Assembly (NCBI RefSeq): GCF_030164425.1 | Contig: NZ_JASNJD010000013.1 | Location: 62,001-126,000, forward strand | DNA length: 64,000 nt | From: Pseudodonghicola flavimaris | GTDB taxonomy: Bacteria > Pseudomonadota > Alphaproteobacteria > Rhodobacterales > Rhodobacteraceae | Reading direction: 5' to 3' | In this document: positions 43,513 through 53,751 of the stretch, one piece after another | Layout of the letters: each line of letters opens with the position of its first letter | How positions within the stretch are numbered: the stretch's first letter is position 1 | Notes under the pieces: model-generated | Seen by the model: only the letters and a program-made list of their open reading frames with translations | What the model was told of the DNA's origin: nothing | Databases searched by the model: none | Program-made: the position numbers and the translations under genes

Positions 43513-44433
43513 ATGACCCGGTTCGTATTGCGGCGGGTGGCCCAGGGGGTGTTCAGCATCCTCGGCGCCTCCGTCATCATCTTCATCATCACCCGGCTCA
43601 GCGGCGATCCCGTCGTGCTGATGCTGCCGCCCGAGGCGCCCGAGGCGCTGGTCACTCAGACCCGCGAGCGGCTCGGTCTCGACCTGCCGGTCTGGCAGCA
43701 ATATCTGATGTTCCTGCGCGACGCCGCGACCGGCGATTTCGGCACCTCCTACCGTTGGGAAATGCCGGTGCGCGAGCTGATCCTGGACCGGTTGCCGGCG
43801 ACCGTCTACCTGGCCTCGGCGGCGCTGATCTTCTCGCTGATGCTGTCGATCCCCTTCGGGGTGATCAGCGCGGTGCGCCGCGGTTCCTGGTTCGACCGCT
43901 TCGCCAAGGGCGTGGCGATGCTGGGGCAGGCGATGCCGAACTTCTGGGTCGGCCTGCTGCTGATCATCGTGTTCGCCATCGGGCTGGAATGGCTGCCGGC
44001 CTATGGCGCCGATACCCCGAAACACGTGATCCTGCCGGCCATCGCGCTGGGCTGGTATCCGGTGGCGGCGCAGACCCGCATCGTCCGCTCCGCCATGCTG
44101 GATGTGCTCGACAGCGATTACATCCGCATGGGCCGTTCCGTCGGCGTGCCCGAGGGGCTGCTGATCTGGAAATACGCCTTTCGCAATGCCGCGGTGCCGC
44201 TGGTCACCATGATGGGGGTTTATTTCGCCTCGATGCTGGGCGGCGCCTTCGTGGTCGAGGTGGTCTTCGCCTGGCCCGGCCTGGGCCGCACCGTGGTCGA
44301 GGCGCTGTTTGCCCGTGACTTCCCGGTGGTGCAGGCGGGCGTGCTGTTCGCCGCCGTCATGTTCGTCATCGCCAACCTGCTCGTGGATCTGTCCTACGGG
44401 CTCATCGACCCGAGGATCCGCCATGACCGCTGA
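43513..44433 (+). CDS. ABC transporter permease (DppB type)
   Basis: 306 aa from the ATG at 43513. Six predicted helices; N-terminal LRRVAQGVFSILGASVIIFI and RLSGDPVVLMLPPEAPE are typical of DppB/OppB. EAA loop near RMGRSVGVPEGLLIWKYAFR. Forms the membrane channel with the next gene, which it overlaps by 11 nt. Confidence 0.95.
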   Translation: MTRFVLRRVAQGVFSILGASVIIFIITRLSGDPVVLMLPPEAPEALVTQTRERLGLDLPVWQQYLMFLRDAATGDFGTSYRWEMPVRELILDRLPATVYLASAALIFSLMLSIPFGVISAVRRGSWFDRFAKGVAMLGQAMPNFWVGLLLIIVFAIGLEWLPAYGADTPKHVILPAIALGWYPVAAQTRIVRSAMLDVLDSDYIRMGRSVGVPEGLLIWKYAFRNAAVPLVTMMGVYFASMLGGAFVVEVVFAWPGLGRTVVEALFARDFPVVQAGVLFAAVMFVIANLLVDLSYGLIDPRIRHDR

Positions 44434-45310
44434 GCTGACTCCGATGCCCGCGCGCGGGCTGCGCGCGCTGGCGCTCAATCTCTTCGGCACCGGCTTTCCC
44501 TGGGTCTCGGGCGGGATCCTGCTGGCGGTGATCCTGCTGGCGATCTTCGGCCCGATGGTTTCGCCCTGGCGGCCCGACGCGCTCGATCTGCGGTCCGCCT
44601 TCCAGCCGCCGGCCTGGGCGGCGGGCGGCAGCTGGTCGCATCCGCTGGGCACCGACAACCTCGGTCGCGACATCCTCAGCCGGATCATCGCCGGCACCCG
44701 GATCTCCGCCATCGTCGCCTTTTGGGCAATTGTGCTGTCGGGGCTGCTGGGCACGGTGATCGGCATGATCGCGGGCTATTTCGGCGGCTGGACCGATGCG
44801 GTGATCATGCGGCTGGTCGACATGCAGCTGTCGATCCCGCCGCTGGCATTGGCGCTGATCCTTGCCGCGGTGCTGGACCCGGGGCTTGAGGCGGTGGTGA
44901 TCGTCATCGTCGTCACCTACTGGAGCTGGTACGCCCGCATCGTGCGGGGCGAGATCCTTTCGCTGCGCGAACGCGAATATGTGGCGCTGGCACGGATCGC
45001 CGGCTGCGGCCCGCTGATCATCTTCGCCCGCCATCTGGCCCCCAATATCGTCAACACCCTGCTGGTCCTGGCAACGCTGCAGGTGGGCCAGGTGATCATC
45101 TTCGAAGCCTCGCTCAGCTTTCTCGGCCTCGGCATCCAGACCCCGGACATCTCGTGGGGCGTCATGCTGGCCGATGCGCGCGGCTATATCACCAACGCCT
45201 GGTGGGCGATCACCATGCCGGGCGTCGCCATCATGCTGACCTGTCTGGCCTCCAACCTGTTCGGCGACTGGCTGCGCGATGTGCTCGACCCGAAAAGGAA
45301 ACAGCTATGA
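44423..45310 (+). CDS. ABC transporter permease (DppC type)
   Basis: 295 aa from the ATG at 44423, overlapping the upstream permease. Contains HPLGTDNLGRDILSRIIAGT, the DppC/OppC signature, and the EAA loop EYVALARIAGCGPLIIFARH. Second channel subunit. Overlaps the ATPase start by 4 nt. Confidence 0.95.
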   Translation: MTAELTPMPARGLRALALNLFGTGFPWVSGGILLAVILLAIFGPMVSPWRPDALDLRSAFQPPAWAAGGSWSHPLGTDNLGRDILSRIIAGTRISAIVAFWAIVLSGLLGTVIGMIAGYFGGWTDAVIMRLVDMQLSIPPLALALILAAVLDPGLEAVVIVIVVTYWSWYARIVRGEILSLREREYVALARIAGCGPLIIFARHLAPNIVNTLLVLATLQVGQVIIFEASLSFLGLGIQTPDISWGVMLADARGYITNAWWAITMPGVAIMLTCLASNLFGDWLRDVLDPKRKQL

Positions 45311-46326
45311 CCGTGATGGACCGGGTCGACCCGACCCCGGCGCTCGAGGTGCGCCATCTGGTGACCGAACTGAAACTGCGCCGCGGCGCGCTGCGGCCGG
45401 TGGACGGGGTCAGCTTCTCCGTTGCGCCGGGGCAGACGCTGGGCATCGTCGGCGAGAGCGGCTCGGGCAAATCGATGACCTGCCTGTCGCTGCTCAGGCT
45501 GCTGCCACGTCCGGGCGGGCGGATCGCCGCCGGAGAGGTGATCGTCGGCGGCACCGATCTGACCAAGCTCAGCGAGACGGAATTGGCCCGCGACTGGCGC
45601 GGTCGCCGGATCTCCATGGTGACGCAGGACCCGATGTCATCGCTGAACCCGGTCTATACCGTCGGCGATCAGGTCGGGGCGCCGTTGCGCTATCACGGGC
45701 TGGCGCATTCCCGGGCCGAGGCGCGGGCGCGGGCCGCCGATGCGCTGGGACGGGTGCGTATCCCGTCGCCGGAGGCGCGGCTCGACGATTTCCCCTATCA
45801 GTTCTCCGGTGGCATGCGGCAGCGGGTGGTTTCGGCCATGGCCATCGCCTGCGCGCCCGAGGTGATGATCGCGGATGAGCCGACCTCCAGCCTGGATGTG
45901 ACGATCCAGGTCAAGATGATGGATCTCTATCGCCAGATTCAGGAGGAAACCGGCGTCGCCATCGTGCTGATCACCCATGACATGGGGGTCGCGGCCTCGA
46001 TCTGCGACCGGATCGCGGTGATGTACGCCGGTCGCATCGTCGAACAGGGGCCGGCGCGCGCGGTCTTCGAGAACCCGGCGCATCCCTACACCCGGTCGTT
46101 GCTGAGCGCGATCCCGCGGCTGGGGGAGAAACGCAAGCGGCTCTATGCGCTGGCGGGGCAGCCGCCGTCGCTGCTGGCGATGCCGAAAGGCTGCCGTTTC
46201 GCGCCACGCTGCGCGTTGGCCGACGCGAAGTGCCAGGCCGCTTATCCCGGCGACAGCGATCTGGGATCGGATCACCGCGCCGCCTGCTGGCGGCTGAGCG
46301 AAGGAGGCGCGCCCGATGCTGCTTGA
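45307..46326 (+). CDS. ABC transporter ATP-binding protein (DppD type)
   Basis: 339 aa from the ATG at 45307. Walker [21 protein letters not shown], signature [17 protein letters not shown], Walker [14 protein letters not shown], and the C-terminal oligopeptide domain with Cys residues ([16 protein letters not shown]) of the Dpp/Opp group. Overlaps its partner by 11 nt. Confidence 0.95.
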   Translation: MTVMDRVDPTPALEVRHLVTELKLRRGALRPVDGVSFSVAPGQTLGIVGESGSGKSMTCLSLLRLLPRPGGRIAAGEVIVGGTDLTKLSETELARDWRGRRISMVTQDPMSSLNPVYTVGDQVGAPLRYHGLAHSRAEARARAADALGRVRIPSPEARLDDFPYQFSGGMRQRVVSAMAIACAPEVMIADEPTSSLDVTIQVKMMDLYRQIQEETGVAIVLITHDMGVAASICDRIAVMYAGRIVEQGPARAVFENPAHPYTRSLLSAIPRLGEKRKRLYALAGQPPSLLAMPKGCRFAPRCALADAKCQAAYPGDSDLGSDHRAACWRLSEGGAPDAA

Positions 46327-47341
46327 AGCGCACGAGCTGAAGAAACACTACGACACCCGCAATGGCGTGGTGAAGGCGGTCGACGGGGTCAGCTTCGCGC
46401 TGGAACCGGGCAAGACCTTTGCCCTCGTCGGGGAGAGCGGCTGCGGCAAGAGCACGCTGGCCAAGCTGATGCTGCTGCTGGAAAAGCCGACCTCCGGCGC
46501 GGTGCGCTATCGCGGGCAGGAGGTCTCCGGCCTCGGCGGCCGGGCGCTGCGCCAGTTTCGCCGCGAGGTGCAGGCGGTGTTCCAAGACCCCTACGCCTCG
46601 CTGAACCCGCGGCTTCGGGTCGGCAAGATCGTGGCCGAACCGATGCTGGCGCAGGGCGACCTGAGTCGGGCGGAGATCGCCAAACGGGTCGAGGAGGCGC
46701 TGGAGGTCGTCGGCCTGCACGCCACCGCGGCAAAGCTCTTCCCGCATGAGTTCTCCGGCGGACAGCGGCAGCGGATCGCGGTCGCCCGTGCCCTGGCGGT
46801 GCGCCCGGAGGTGGTGATCCTGGACGAGCCGACCTCGGCGCTCGACGTGTCGATCCGGGCGCAGATCCTGAACCTTCTCTCCGACATTCAGGAGGAGTTC
46901 GGCCTGTCCTATCTGATCATTGCCCACGATCTCGCCCTGGTGGAGCATTTCAGCCATGCCACCGGCGTGATGTATCTGGGCAATATGGTCGAACAGGGTC
47001 CCACCGGCGCCGTCTTCGGCGCGCCCTCGCATCCCTATACCCAGGCGCTGCTGGCCTCGGCGCCGCGGCCGGACCCGGATCACCGGCTGCCCACCGATGT
47101 GATCATCGGTGAAATCGGATCGGCGCTGAAGGTGCCGGCGGGCTGCCCATTCCATCCGCGCTGCCCGAAACGTTTCGCGCCCTGCGACAGCGATCCGCCC
47201 GAACGCCATGTCACCGCGCCCGGGGCCTGGGCGCGCTGCCACCTTCTGACCGCACAAACCGCCTCTGCCACGCCGGTGACCCGGACCTCCCGGACCCCCG
47301 GCGCGGCGGGCGCCGACCCTCTCGAAAGGACTGCACAATGA
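46316..47341 (+). CDS. ABC transporter ATP-binding protein (DppF type)
   Basis: 341 aa. Walker [21 protein letters not shown], signature FSGGQRQRIAVARALAV, Walker B VVILDEPTSALDV; oligopeptide C-terminal Cys motif GCPFHPRCPKRFAPCD. Pairs with the preceding ATPase. Its stop codon overlaps the acyl-CoA synthetase ATG, so transporter and metabolic genes are coupled. Confidence 0.95.
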   Translation: MLLEAHELKKHYDTRNGVVKAVDGVSFALEPGKTFALVGESGCGKSTLAKLMLLLEKPTSGAVRYRGQEVSGLGGRALRQFRREVQAVFQDPYASLNPRLRVGKIVAEPMLAQGDLSRAEIAKRVEEALEVVGLHATAAKLFPHEFSGGQRQRIAVARALAVRPEVVILDEPTSALDVSIRAQILNLLSDIQEEFGLSYLIIAHDLALVEHFSHATGVMYLGNMVEQGPTGAVFGAPSHPYTQALLASAPRPDPDHRLPTDVIIGEIGSALKVPAGCPFHPRCPKRFAPCDSDPPERHVTAPGAWARCHLLTAQTASATPVTRTSRTPGAAGADPLERTAQ

Positions 47342-49065
47342 CCGAGACGACGATTTCCCCCGAGACCCAACCGCTGAGCGAGGCCGAGTATCTGGCCCGG
47401 GTGCGGGCGGCGCAGGCGGCCAACTGGCCTGCCGGTGTGCCGAGCGAGCCGATCTATCCGCATGGCGAAGCCGGGATCAGCGATTACCTGCGCGCCTGGG
47501 CGGCGGTGCAGCCGGACAAGGTGCTCTATAACTTCTATGGCGGCACCATCACTTATGGAGAGATGGACCGGCTGTCGGATCGCTTCGCTGCGCGGCTCGC
47601 CGCGGACGGGGTGGCGCCGGGCGACCGGGTGGCGGTTTTCATGGGCAATTGCCCGCAATTCGCCATCGCCTTCTTCGGCATTCTCAAGGCCGGCGCGGTG
47701 CATGTCCCAGTTAACCCGATGTTCCGCGAACATGAGCTGATCTACGAGCTCAACGATGCCGATGCGGAGGTGATGGTGGCTGCCGACGTTCTGGTGCCGC
47801 TGGTCCAGTCGGTGCGCGACCGGGTGCGGCTGCGCAAGCTCTATGCCACCGGCATGGCCGACTGGGTGCCGAAGACGCCGGCGTTCCATTGCCCGCCCTC
47901 GATCGTGTCGCAGCCCGATCAGGCCACAGGCACCGAGGATTTCATCGCCGCGCTGGAGGCCTGCGATGCCCCGGTGCCGCAGATCGCCACCGATCTCGAC
48001 GCCATGGCGGCGCTGAACTACACCGGCGGCACCACCGGCATGCCCAAGGGCTGCGTCCATACCCAGCGGCACATGATCTACACCGCCGCCACCACCTGCG
48101 GCATCGGCACCCAGCTGAGCCCGGAGGATGTGTCGATCTGCTTTCACCCGCTGTTCTGGATCGCGGGGGAGGACATGGGGCTGCTGTTCCCGGTATTCTC
48201 CGGCTGCTCCTGCATCCTGCTGGGTCGCTGGGATGTGCTGAGCTTCCTGTCGGCGGTGGACCGGCTGCGGCCCAATCAGGCCGGCATGCTGGTCGATAAC
48301 GCGGTCGAGGTGATGGATCACCCGGAGGTGGGCAAATACGATCTGACCGCGCTGCAGAAGACCCGGGTGTCCTCCTTCGTCAAGAAGCTGAACCACGATT
48401 ATCGCACCCGCTGGCGGGAGCTGACCGGCTCGGTGATGGCGGAGGCCGCCTGGGGCATGACCGAGACTCATACCTGCGACACCTTCACCACCGGCTATCA
48501 GCAGGGCGACTGGGATCTGGATCAGCAGCCGGTCTTTGTCGGCATGGCCTGCCCGGGAACGGAGTTCAAGATCTGCGATTTCGACAGCGGCGCGCTGAAG
48601 CCCCTGGGCGAGGAGGGAGAGATCTGCGTGCGTTCGCCCTCGCTGCTGACTTCCTACTGGAACAAGCCTGAGGCAACCGCAGAGGCCATCCGCGACGGCT
48701 GGCTGCATACCGGCGATATCGGTGTGCTGGACCAGATGGGGCTGTTGCACTTCCTCGGCCGTCGCAAGGAGATGCTGAAGGTCAAGGGGATGTCGGTCTT
48801 CCCGGCCGAGCTGGAGGCGATGCTGGGGCGTCACCCGGCGATCATCGGCTCCGGCGTGATCGGGCGGCCCGATCCGGACAAGGGCCAGGTGCCGGTGGCC
48901 TTCGTCACCCTGGGCGAGGGCAAGCAGGCCACCGCCGCAGAGATCGAGGCCTGGTGCGCCGATGAAATGGCGATCTACAAACGTCCCGAGGTGCGCATCG
49001 TCGACGCGCTGCCGATGACGGCGACGGGCAAGGTGAAGAAAGAGGAGCTGGCCCAGCTTCTCTGA
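47338..49065 (+). CDS. Acyl-CoA synthetase / CoA ligase (AMP-forming)
   Basis: 575 aa. ANL-superfamily enzyme that activates a carboxylic acid as acyl-AMP, then acyl-CoA. P-loop YTGGTTGMPKGCVHT (about 227-241), WGMTETHTCD, the hinge region LHTGDIGVLDQMGLLHFLGR, and the C-terminal catalytic Lys in PMTATGKVKKEEL. Similar to CaiC/FadD13-like ligases; the substrate cannot be fixed. It starts inside the stop codon of the transporter ATPase, linking uptake and activation. Confidence 0.93.
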   Translation: MTETTISPETQPLSEAEYLARVRAAQAANWPAGVPSEPIYPHGEAGISDYLRAWAAVQPDKVLYNFYGGTITYGEMDRLSDRFAARLAADGVAPGDRVAVFMGNCPQFAIAFFGILKAGAVHVPVNPMFREHELIYELNDADAEVMVAADVLVPLVQSVRDRVRLRKLYATGMADWVPKTPAFHCPPSIVSQPDQATGTEDFIAALEACDAPVPQIATDLDAMAALNYTGGTTGMPKGCVHTQRHMIYTAATTCGIGTQLSPEDVSICFHPLFWIAGEDMGLLFPVFSGCSCILLGRWDVLSFLSAVDRLRPNQAGMLVDNAVEVMDHPEVGKYDLTALQKTRVSSFVKKLNHDYRTRWRELTGSVMAEAAWGMTETHTCDTFTTGYQQGDWDLDQQPVFVGMACPGTEFKICDFDSGALKPLGEEGEICVRSPSLLTSYWNKPEATAEAIRDGWLHTGDIGVLDQMGLLHFLGRRKEMLKVKGMSVFPAELEAMLGRHPAIIGSGVIGRPDPDKGQVPVAFVTLGEGKQATAAEIEAWCADEMAIYKRPEVRIVDALPMTATGKVKKEELAQLL

Positions 49066-49089
49066 GGCCGGCCGCGAGCGGAAAACGAC

Positions 49090-52000
49090 ATGAGACAAGA
49101 TGTGACAAAGATCCTGATCGCCAACCGGGGAGAGATCGCGCTGCGGCTGGCAGAGGCGGTGGTGGAACTGGGAATGGTGCCGGTGGCGGTCTATTCCGAG
49201 GACGACAAGGGCGCGCTGCATGTGCGCCGCGCGCAAGAGGCGATCGCGCTGAACGGGCAGGGCGCCCGCGCCTATCTGGATATCGCCGGGATGATTGCGG
49301 CGGCGGAACAGGCCGGCGCCCAGGCGATCCACCCGGGCTATGGGTTCCTCAGCGAGAGCGCCGAATTCGCCCGGGCGGTGGCGGCGGCGGGCATGGTCTT
49401 CATCGGCCCGAGCCCCGAGGCGCTGGAAGAGCTCGGCGACAAGACCCGCGCCCGGCAGTTGGCGCAGCGGGTTGGTGCGCCGGTGAACCCCGGGCTCGAT
49501 CAGGCCGCCGATCCGGAAGCCTTCCGCGCCTTCATGCAGGAACTCGGGGGCGATCCGATCGTGCTGAAGGCGGTGGCCGGTGGCGGCGGTCGCGGCATGC
49601 GCATTGTGCGCGAGGCGGCGGAGCTTGCCGATGCCTTCGAGGCAGCCAGCGCCGAGGCGGCCGCCGCCTTCGGCAACCCGGCGATCTATGCGGAGCGGTT
49701 TCTGGAAAACGCCCGCCATATCGAGGTGCAGGTGCTGGCCGACGGCACCCATGCGGTGCATCTGTGGGAGCGCGACTGCACCCTGCAGCGCCGCCACCAG
49801 AAGCTGATCGAAATCGCCCCGGCGCCGGCGCTGGCCCCGGATATGCGCCAGCGGCTGCTGGACAGCGCGGTGGAGATGGCCCGGGCGGTCGGATACTGCG
49901 GGCTCGGCACCTTCGAATATCTGGTCGGGGCCGATGGCACCCTGGCCTTCATCGAGGCCAACCCCAGGCTGCAGGTGGAACATACCATCACCGAGGAGAT
50001 CACCGGCGTCGATCTGGTGCAGGCGCAGATCCGGGTGGTGCTGGGGGCGAGCCTGTTCGAACTGGGGCTGACCCAGGACCAGGTGCCGGCGCCACGCGGC
50101 CATGCGGTGCAGTTGCGCGTCAACATGGAGAAGATGGCGGCAGACGGCAGTGCCCTGCCCACCGGCGGCCGGCTGAGCGTTTATGAGGCGCCGGGCGGTC
50201 CCGGCGTGCGGGTCGACGGGGCCGGCTTTGCCGGCCTCCGGCCCTCGCCGGCCTTCGATAGCCTGCTGGCCAAGCTGATCGTGCATGCGCCGGGCAGCCT
50301 GACCGACACGCTGGCGCGGGCGCGTCGGGCGCTGGGCGCCTTCCGGATCGAGGGGGTGGAGACCAATATCCCCTATCTGATGGCGCTGCTCGATCTTCCG
50401 GAATTGGCCAGCGGCAAGGCCCACACCCGGCTGGTGGAGGCGCGCGCCGGCGCGCTGTTCGAGGCGGCCCAGCGGGTGCCGAAACCGGCCACCCACTGCG
50501 CCACCTCCGGCAAGAGCGACGATCCCCTGGCGGTGCTGGCCTATGGCCGGGGTACCGGGGGGGACGCGGCACCGGGCCGGGCGCCGGCGGATCTCGGCTC
50601 CGGCGTGACCGGGGCGCCGATGCAGGGCACCATCCTGGCGGTCAAGGCCGCGCCGGGAGACACGCTGAGCAGTGGTGGCGCCATTCTGGTGATGGAGGCG
50701 ATGAAGATGCAGCATACCATTGCGGCGGAAACCGCCGGGCGGCTGCGCGATGTGTTCGTCGCGCCGGGCGATATGGTGGCGCTCGGCGATCCGCTCTTCG
50801 CGCTGGAGCCCGACGACAGTGTCGAGGGCGAGACGGTCGAGGCCGAGGCGCTCGACCCCGATCACATCCGTCCCGATCTGGAGGAGCTGATCGCGCGACG
50901 TGCTCTGACGCGGGATGCCGCCCGCCCCGAGGCGGTGGCGAAGCGCCATGCCAAGGGTAAGCGCAGCGCGCGGGAGAATATCGCCGATCTCTGCGACGAC
51001 GACAGCTTCACCGAATACGGCGATCTGGTGATCGCGGCGCAGCGCTCCCGCCGCAGCCTGGACGACCTGATGCGCAATACCCCCGCCGACGGGCTGATCA
51101 CCGGCATGGGGACGGTGAATGGCGATCTCTTCGATGCGGAGGTCGCGCGTTGCGGGGTGCTGCACTACGATTACACGGTTCTGGCCGGCACCCAGGGCAA
51201 GATGAACCACGAAAAGACCGACCGCATGCTGCATGTGATCGAGCGCAACCGCCGGCCGCTGATCTTCTTCTGCGAGGGCGGCGGCGGCCGGCCGGGGGAT
51301 GTCGACGTGCAGTCGATCTCGGGGCTGCATGTGATGACCTTCAATATGCAGGCGCGGCTGTCCGGGTTGGTGCCGATGGTCGGCATCGGCTCCGGTCGTT
51401 GTTTTGCCGGCAATGCGGCGCTGCTGGGCTGCTGCGATGTGGTGATCGCCACCCGGGACGCCACCATCGGCATGGGCGGTCCGGCGATGATCGAGGGCGG
51501 CGGGCTCGGCGTGTTTCGCCCCGAGGAGGTGGGCCCGAGCGCGGTGCAGTCGGAAAACGGCGTGATCGACATTCTGGTGGAGGACGAGACCGAGGCGGTC
51601 GCCGTCGCCAAACAGTATCTGTCGTACTTCCAGGGGCCGGTGGCGGACTGGCAGGCGCCGGATGCGCGGATGCTGCGCCATGTGGTGCCGGAGAACCGGA
51701 TGGAGGCCTATGACGTCCATGCCGCGATCGAGGGGATGGCCGATGTCGGATCGGTGCTGGAACTGCGCGCCGGCTTTGCGGCCGGTATGGTCACCGCGCT
51801 GATCCGGGTCGAGGGGCGCCCGCTGGGGGTGGTGGCGAACAACCCCAGGCACATGGCCGGGGCCATTGACACCCCAGGTGCCGATAAGGCGGCGCGCTTC
51901 CTGCAGCTCTGCGATGCGCATGATCTGCCGGTGGTCTTCCTCTGTGATACCCCGGGGATGATGGTGGGGCCGGAGATCGAGAAGACCGCGCTGGTGCGCC

Positions 52001-52422
52001 ATTGCTCGCGGCTCTTCGTGATCGGCTCGAACCTCGAGGTGCCGACCTGCACCTTCGTTCTGCGCAAGGCCTATGGGCTCGGGGCGCAGGCGATGGCCGG
52101 TGGCTCGTTCCGGGCACCCAACTTCGTGGTGTCCTGGCCCACCGGGGAATTCGGTGGCATGGGGCTGGAGGGGGCGGTGAAGCTCGGCTACCGCAAGGAG
52201 CTGGAGGCAGTCGCCGACCCGGAGGAGCGCAAGGCGCTCTACGACAAGATGGTGGCGCATATGTACGAACGCGGCAAGGCGCTCAGCACCGCGACGATGT
52301 TCGAGATCGACACCGTGATCGACCCGGCCGAAACCCGGGTCTGGATCGGCATGATGCTGGAGAGCGCGCCGCCGCGGGTGCCGCGGGCGGGCAAGAAACG
52401 TCCCTGGGTCGATACCTGGTAA
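49090..52422 (+). CDS. Single-chain biotin-dependent acyl-CoA carboxylase
   Basis: 1110 aa. Biotin carboxylase domain at about 1-450 (KILIANRGEIALRLAEAVVE; PGYGFLSES; IEANPRLQVEHTITEEITG), biotin carrier domain with the biotinyl lysine K539 in EAMKMQHT, then a carboxyltransferase domain at about 600-1110 (YTVLAGTQGKMNHEKTDRML; FLCDTPGMMVG). This one-polypeptide architecture matches the long-chain acyl-CoA carboxylase (LCC) type, unlike the usual two-subunit propionyl- or acetyl-CoA carboxylases. The order after the ligase suggests carboxylation of its CoA product. Last gene of the operon, 24 nt downstream. Confidence 0.93.
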   Translation: MRQDVTKILIANRGEIALRLAEAVVELGMVPVAVYSEDDKGALHVRRAQEAIALNGQGARAYLDIAGMIAAAEQAGAQAIHPGYGFLSESAEFARAVAAAGMVFIGPSPEALEELGDKTRARQLAQRVGAPVNPGLDQAADPEAFRAFMQELGGDPIVLKAVAGGGGRGMRIVREAAELADAFEAASAEAAAAFGNPAIYAERFLENARHIEVQVLADGTHAVHLWERDCTLQRRHQKLIEIAPAPALAPDMRQRLLDSAVEMARAVGYCGLGTFEYLVGADGTLAFIEANPRLQVEHTITEEITGVDLVQAQIRVVLGASLFELGLTQDQVPAPRGHAVQLRVNMEKMAADGSALPTGGRLSVYEAPGGPGVRVDGAGFAGLRPSPAFDSLLAKLIVHAPGSLTDTLARARRALGAFRIEGVETNIPYLMALLDLPELASGKAHTRLVEARAGALFEAAQRVPKPATHCATSGKSDDPLAVLAYGRGTGGDAAPGRAPADLGSGVTGAPMQGTILAVKAAPGDTLSSGGAILVMEAMKMQHTIAAETAGRLRDVFVAPGDMVALGDPLFALEPDDSVEGETVEAEALDPDHIRPDLEELIARRALTRDAARPEAVAKRHAKGKRSARENIADLCDDDSFTEYGDLVIAAQRSRRSLDDLMRNTPADGLITGMGTVNGDLFDAEVARCGVLHYDYTVLAGTQGKMNHEKTDRMLHVIERNRRPLIFFCEGGGGRPGDVDVQSISGLHVMTFNMQARLSGLVPMVGIGSGRCFAGNAALLGCCDVVIATRDATIGMGGPAMIEGGGLGVFRPEEVGPSAVQSENGVIDILVEDETEAVAVAKQYLSYFQGPVADWQAPDARMLRHVVPENRMEAYDVHAAIEGMADVGSVLELRAGFAAGMVTALIRVEGRPLGVVANNPRHMAGAIDTPGADKAARFLQLCDAHDLPVVFLCDTPGMMVGPEIEKTALVRHCSRLFVIGSNLEVPTCTFVLRKAYGLGAQAMAGGSFRAPNFVVSWPTGEFGGMGLEGAVKLGYRKELEAVADPEERKALYDKMVAHMYERGKALSTATMFEIDTVIDPAETRVWIGMMLESAPPRVPRAGKKRPWVDTW

Positions 52423-52602
52423 GGCACAACCTTTGGGGGCAGGGGGCTGCGGCGCCTTGCCCCATCGGCGTTAGCGGCATCTTCATCTTCTGTAGCGAGG
52501 GTCAGGCGGCAGCCTGCGGTGACCGGGCCCGATCCCGTTCCGGAGAGGGGGCGTTCGGGGCCGCTGCCGCCAACCGCCCGTTCCGAATGCCTGGAGATGC
52601 CC

Positions 52603-53721
52603 ATGCCGCCCCTGTCCCGTCTGCTCCTCCCGCTCCTCTGCGTCGGGCTTTGGCTGACGGCCTGCGGACGGGCGCCGGAGATGATCGGCGTCGACGACCG
52701 TCGCGACCCGGCGCTGAGCGTGCCGGAGGTCACCCGCCACAAGGTTTTCATCACCACCACCCGGGCGCCGTCGCCGGCGCGCGGGGTGTTCTTCTCGGGC
52801 AAGCGCGCGTCGGAACTGGCACTCGCCTCGGTGGAGGTGACGGTGCCGCCCGATCATGTCGCCGGCGAGGTGGAGCGGCCGCACCGTCTGCCGCCGAAGC
52901 CGCGACACCAGTTCGCCGTGGTCGATCCGCAGGTCTACGGGGCGGAGACGGAATTCCTGCGCGCGATCAATGCGGAACTGGCGCGCCGGCCCCCCGAAGA
53001 CCGCAACATCCTGTTCTTCATCCACGGCTATAACATCACCATGACCGATGCGGTGCTGCGGGTGGGGCAGTTCGTGCAGGACTCCGGCTTTACCGGTGTG
53101 CCAGTGGTGTTCTCCTGGGCCTCCGCCGGGCGCCGGACCCATTATGTCTATGACATCAACAGCACCCTGGCCGCCCGCCCGCTGGTCGAGGAGGCCTCGA
53201 ACATCCTCAGCCGCAGCACCGCCAACGGCTTCGACGTCTTCGCCCATTCGATGGGGGGCTTTCTGCTGATGGAGGTGATGGTGCAGTCGGCGCTGGCCGA
53301 TACTCTGGATCAGACCGGCAAGCTCAACAACATCATGCTGGCGGCGCCGGATATCGACCTGGACGTGTTCCGCACCCAGCTGGGCCAGATCGACAGCAAA
53401 CGCGGCAATCTCTATGTCCTGGTCTCTCAGGACGATTTCGCGCTGCGGCTGTCGCGCCGGGTGTCGGGCGGGGTCATGCGGCTGGGGGCGGCGGACGCCA
53501 TGACGCTGGAGGGGCTCGGGGTCAGCGTCATCGACCTGAGCCGGATCCACGATTCGGATTCCGGCACCCACCGCAAGTTCGCCGGCTCCCCCGAAGTGGT
53601 GCAGCTGATCGGCCGCACCCTGGCCAGGCACAACTACGATCGTCCGCCGCGCACCCCGGGCACGCTGGAGGTGCTGGAAGGGGTGCCGGTCCTACGTGAT
53701 CTGATCCCGGACGGAGAATGA
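52603..53721 (+). CDS. Alpha/beta-hydrolase lipoprotein (DUF900 type)
   Basis: 372 aa from the ATG at 52603 (GGAG six bases upstream). Lipoprotein signal LLLPLLCVGLWLTACG with lipid-modified Cys near residue 21. The DUF900 alpha/beta-hydrolase core has FFIHGYNITMTDAVLR, nucleophile Ser in VFAHSMGGFLLMEV and a late His near SGTHRKFAG. Esterase or lipase-like; substrate unknown. Follows the carboxylase by 180 nt and precedes the haem-uptake genes; no obvious link to either. Confidence 0.85.
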   Translation: MPPLSRLLLPLLCVGLWLTACGRAPEMIGVDDRRDPALSVPEVTRHKVFITTTRAPSPARGVFFSGKRASELALASVEVTVPPDHVAGEVERPHRLPPKPRHQFAVVDPQVYGAETEFLRAINAELARRPPEDRNILFFIHGYNITMTDAVLRVGQFVQDSGFTGVPVVFSWASAGRRTHYVYDINSTLAARPLVEEASNILSRSTANGFDVFAHSMGGFLLMEVMVQSALADTLDQTGKLNNIMLAAPDIDLDVFRTQLGQIDSKRGNLYVLVSQDDFALRLSRRVSGGVMRLGAADAMTLEGLGVSVIDLSRIHDSDSGTHRKFAGSPEVVQLIGRTLARHNYDRPPRTPGTLEVLEGVPVLRDLIPDGE

Positions 53722-53751
53722 AAAACATCGGATTTTTCATCGCCACATTTG

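Noticed and set aside
47080-52260. 1726-codon open frame on the minus strand opposite the acyl-CoA synthetase and carboxylase
   Set aside because: It is antisense to two genes with complete family motifs. Composition is His/Arg/Gln/Gly-rich without any recognisable domain, as expected from the opposite strand of GC-rich codons.
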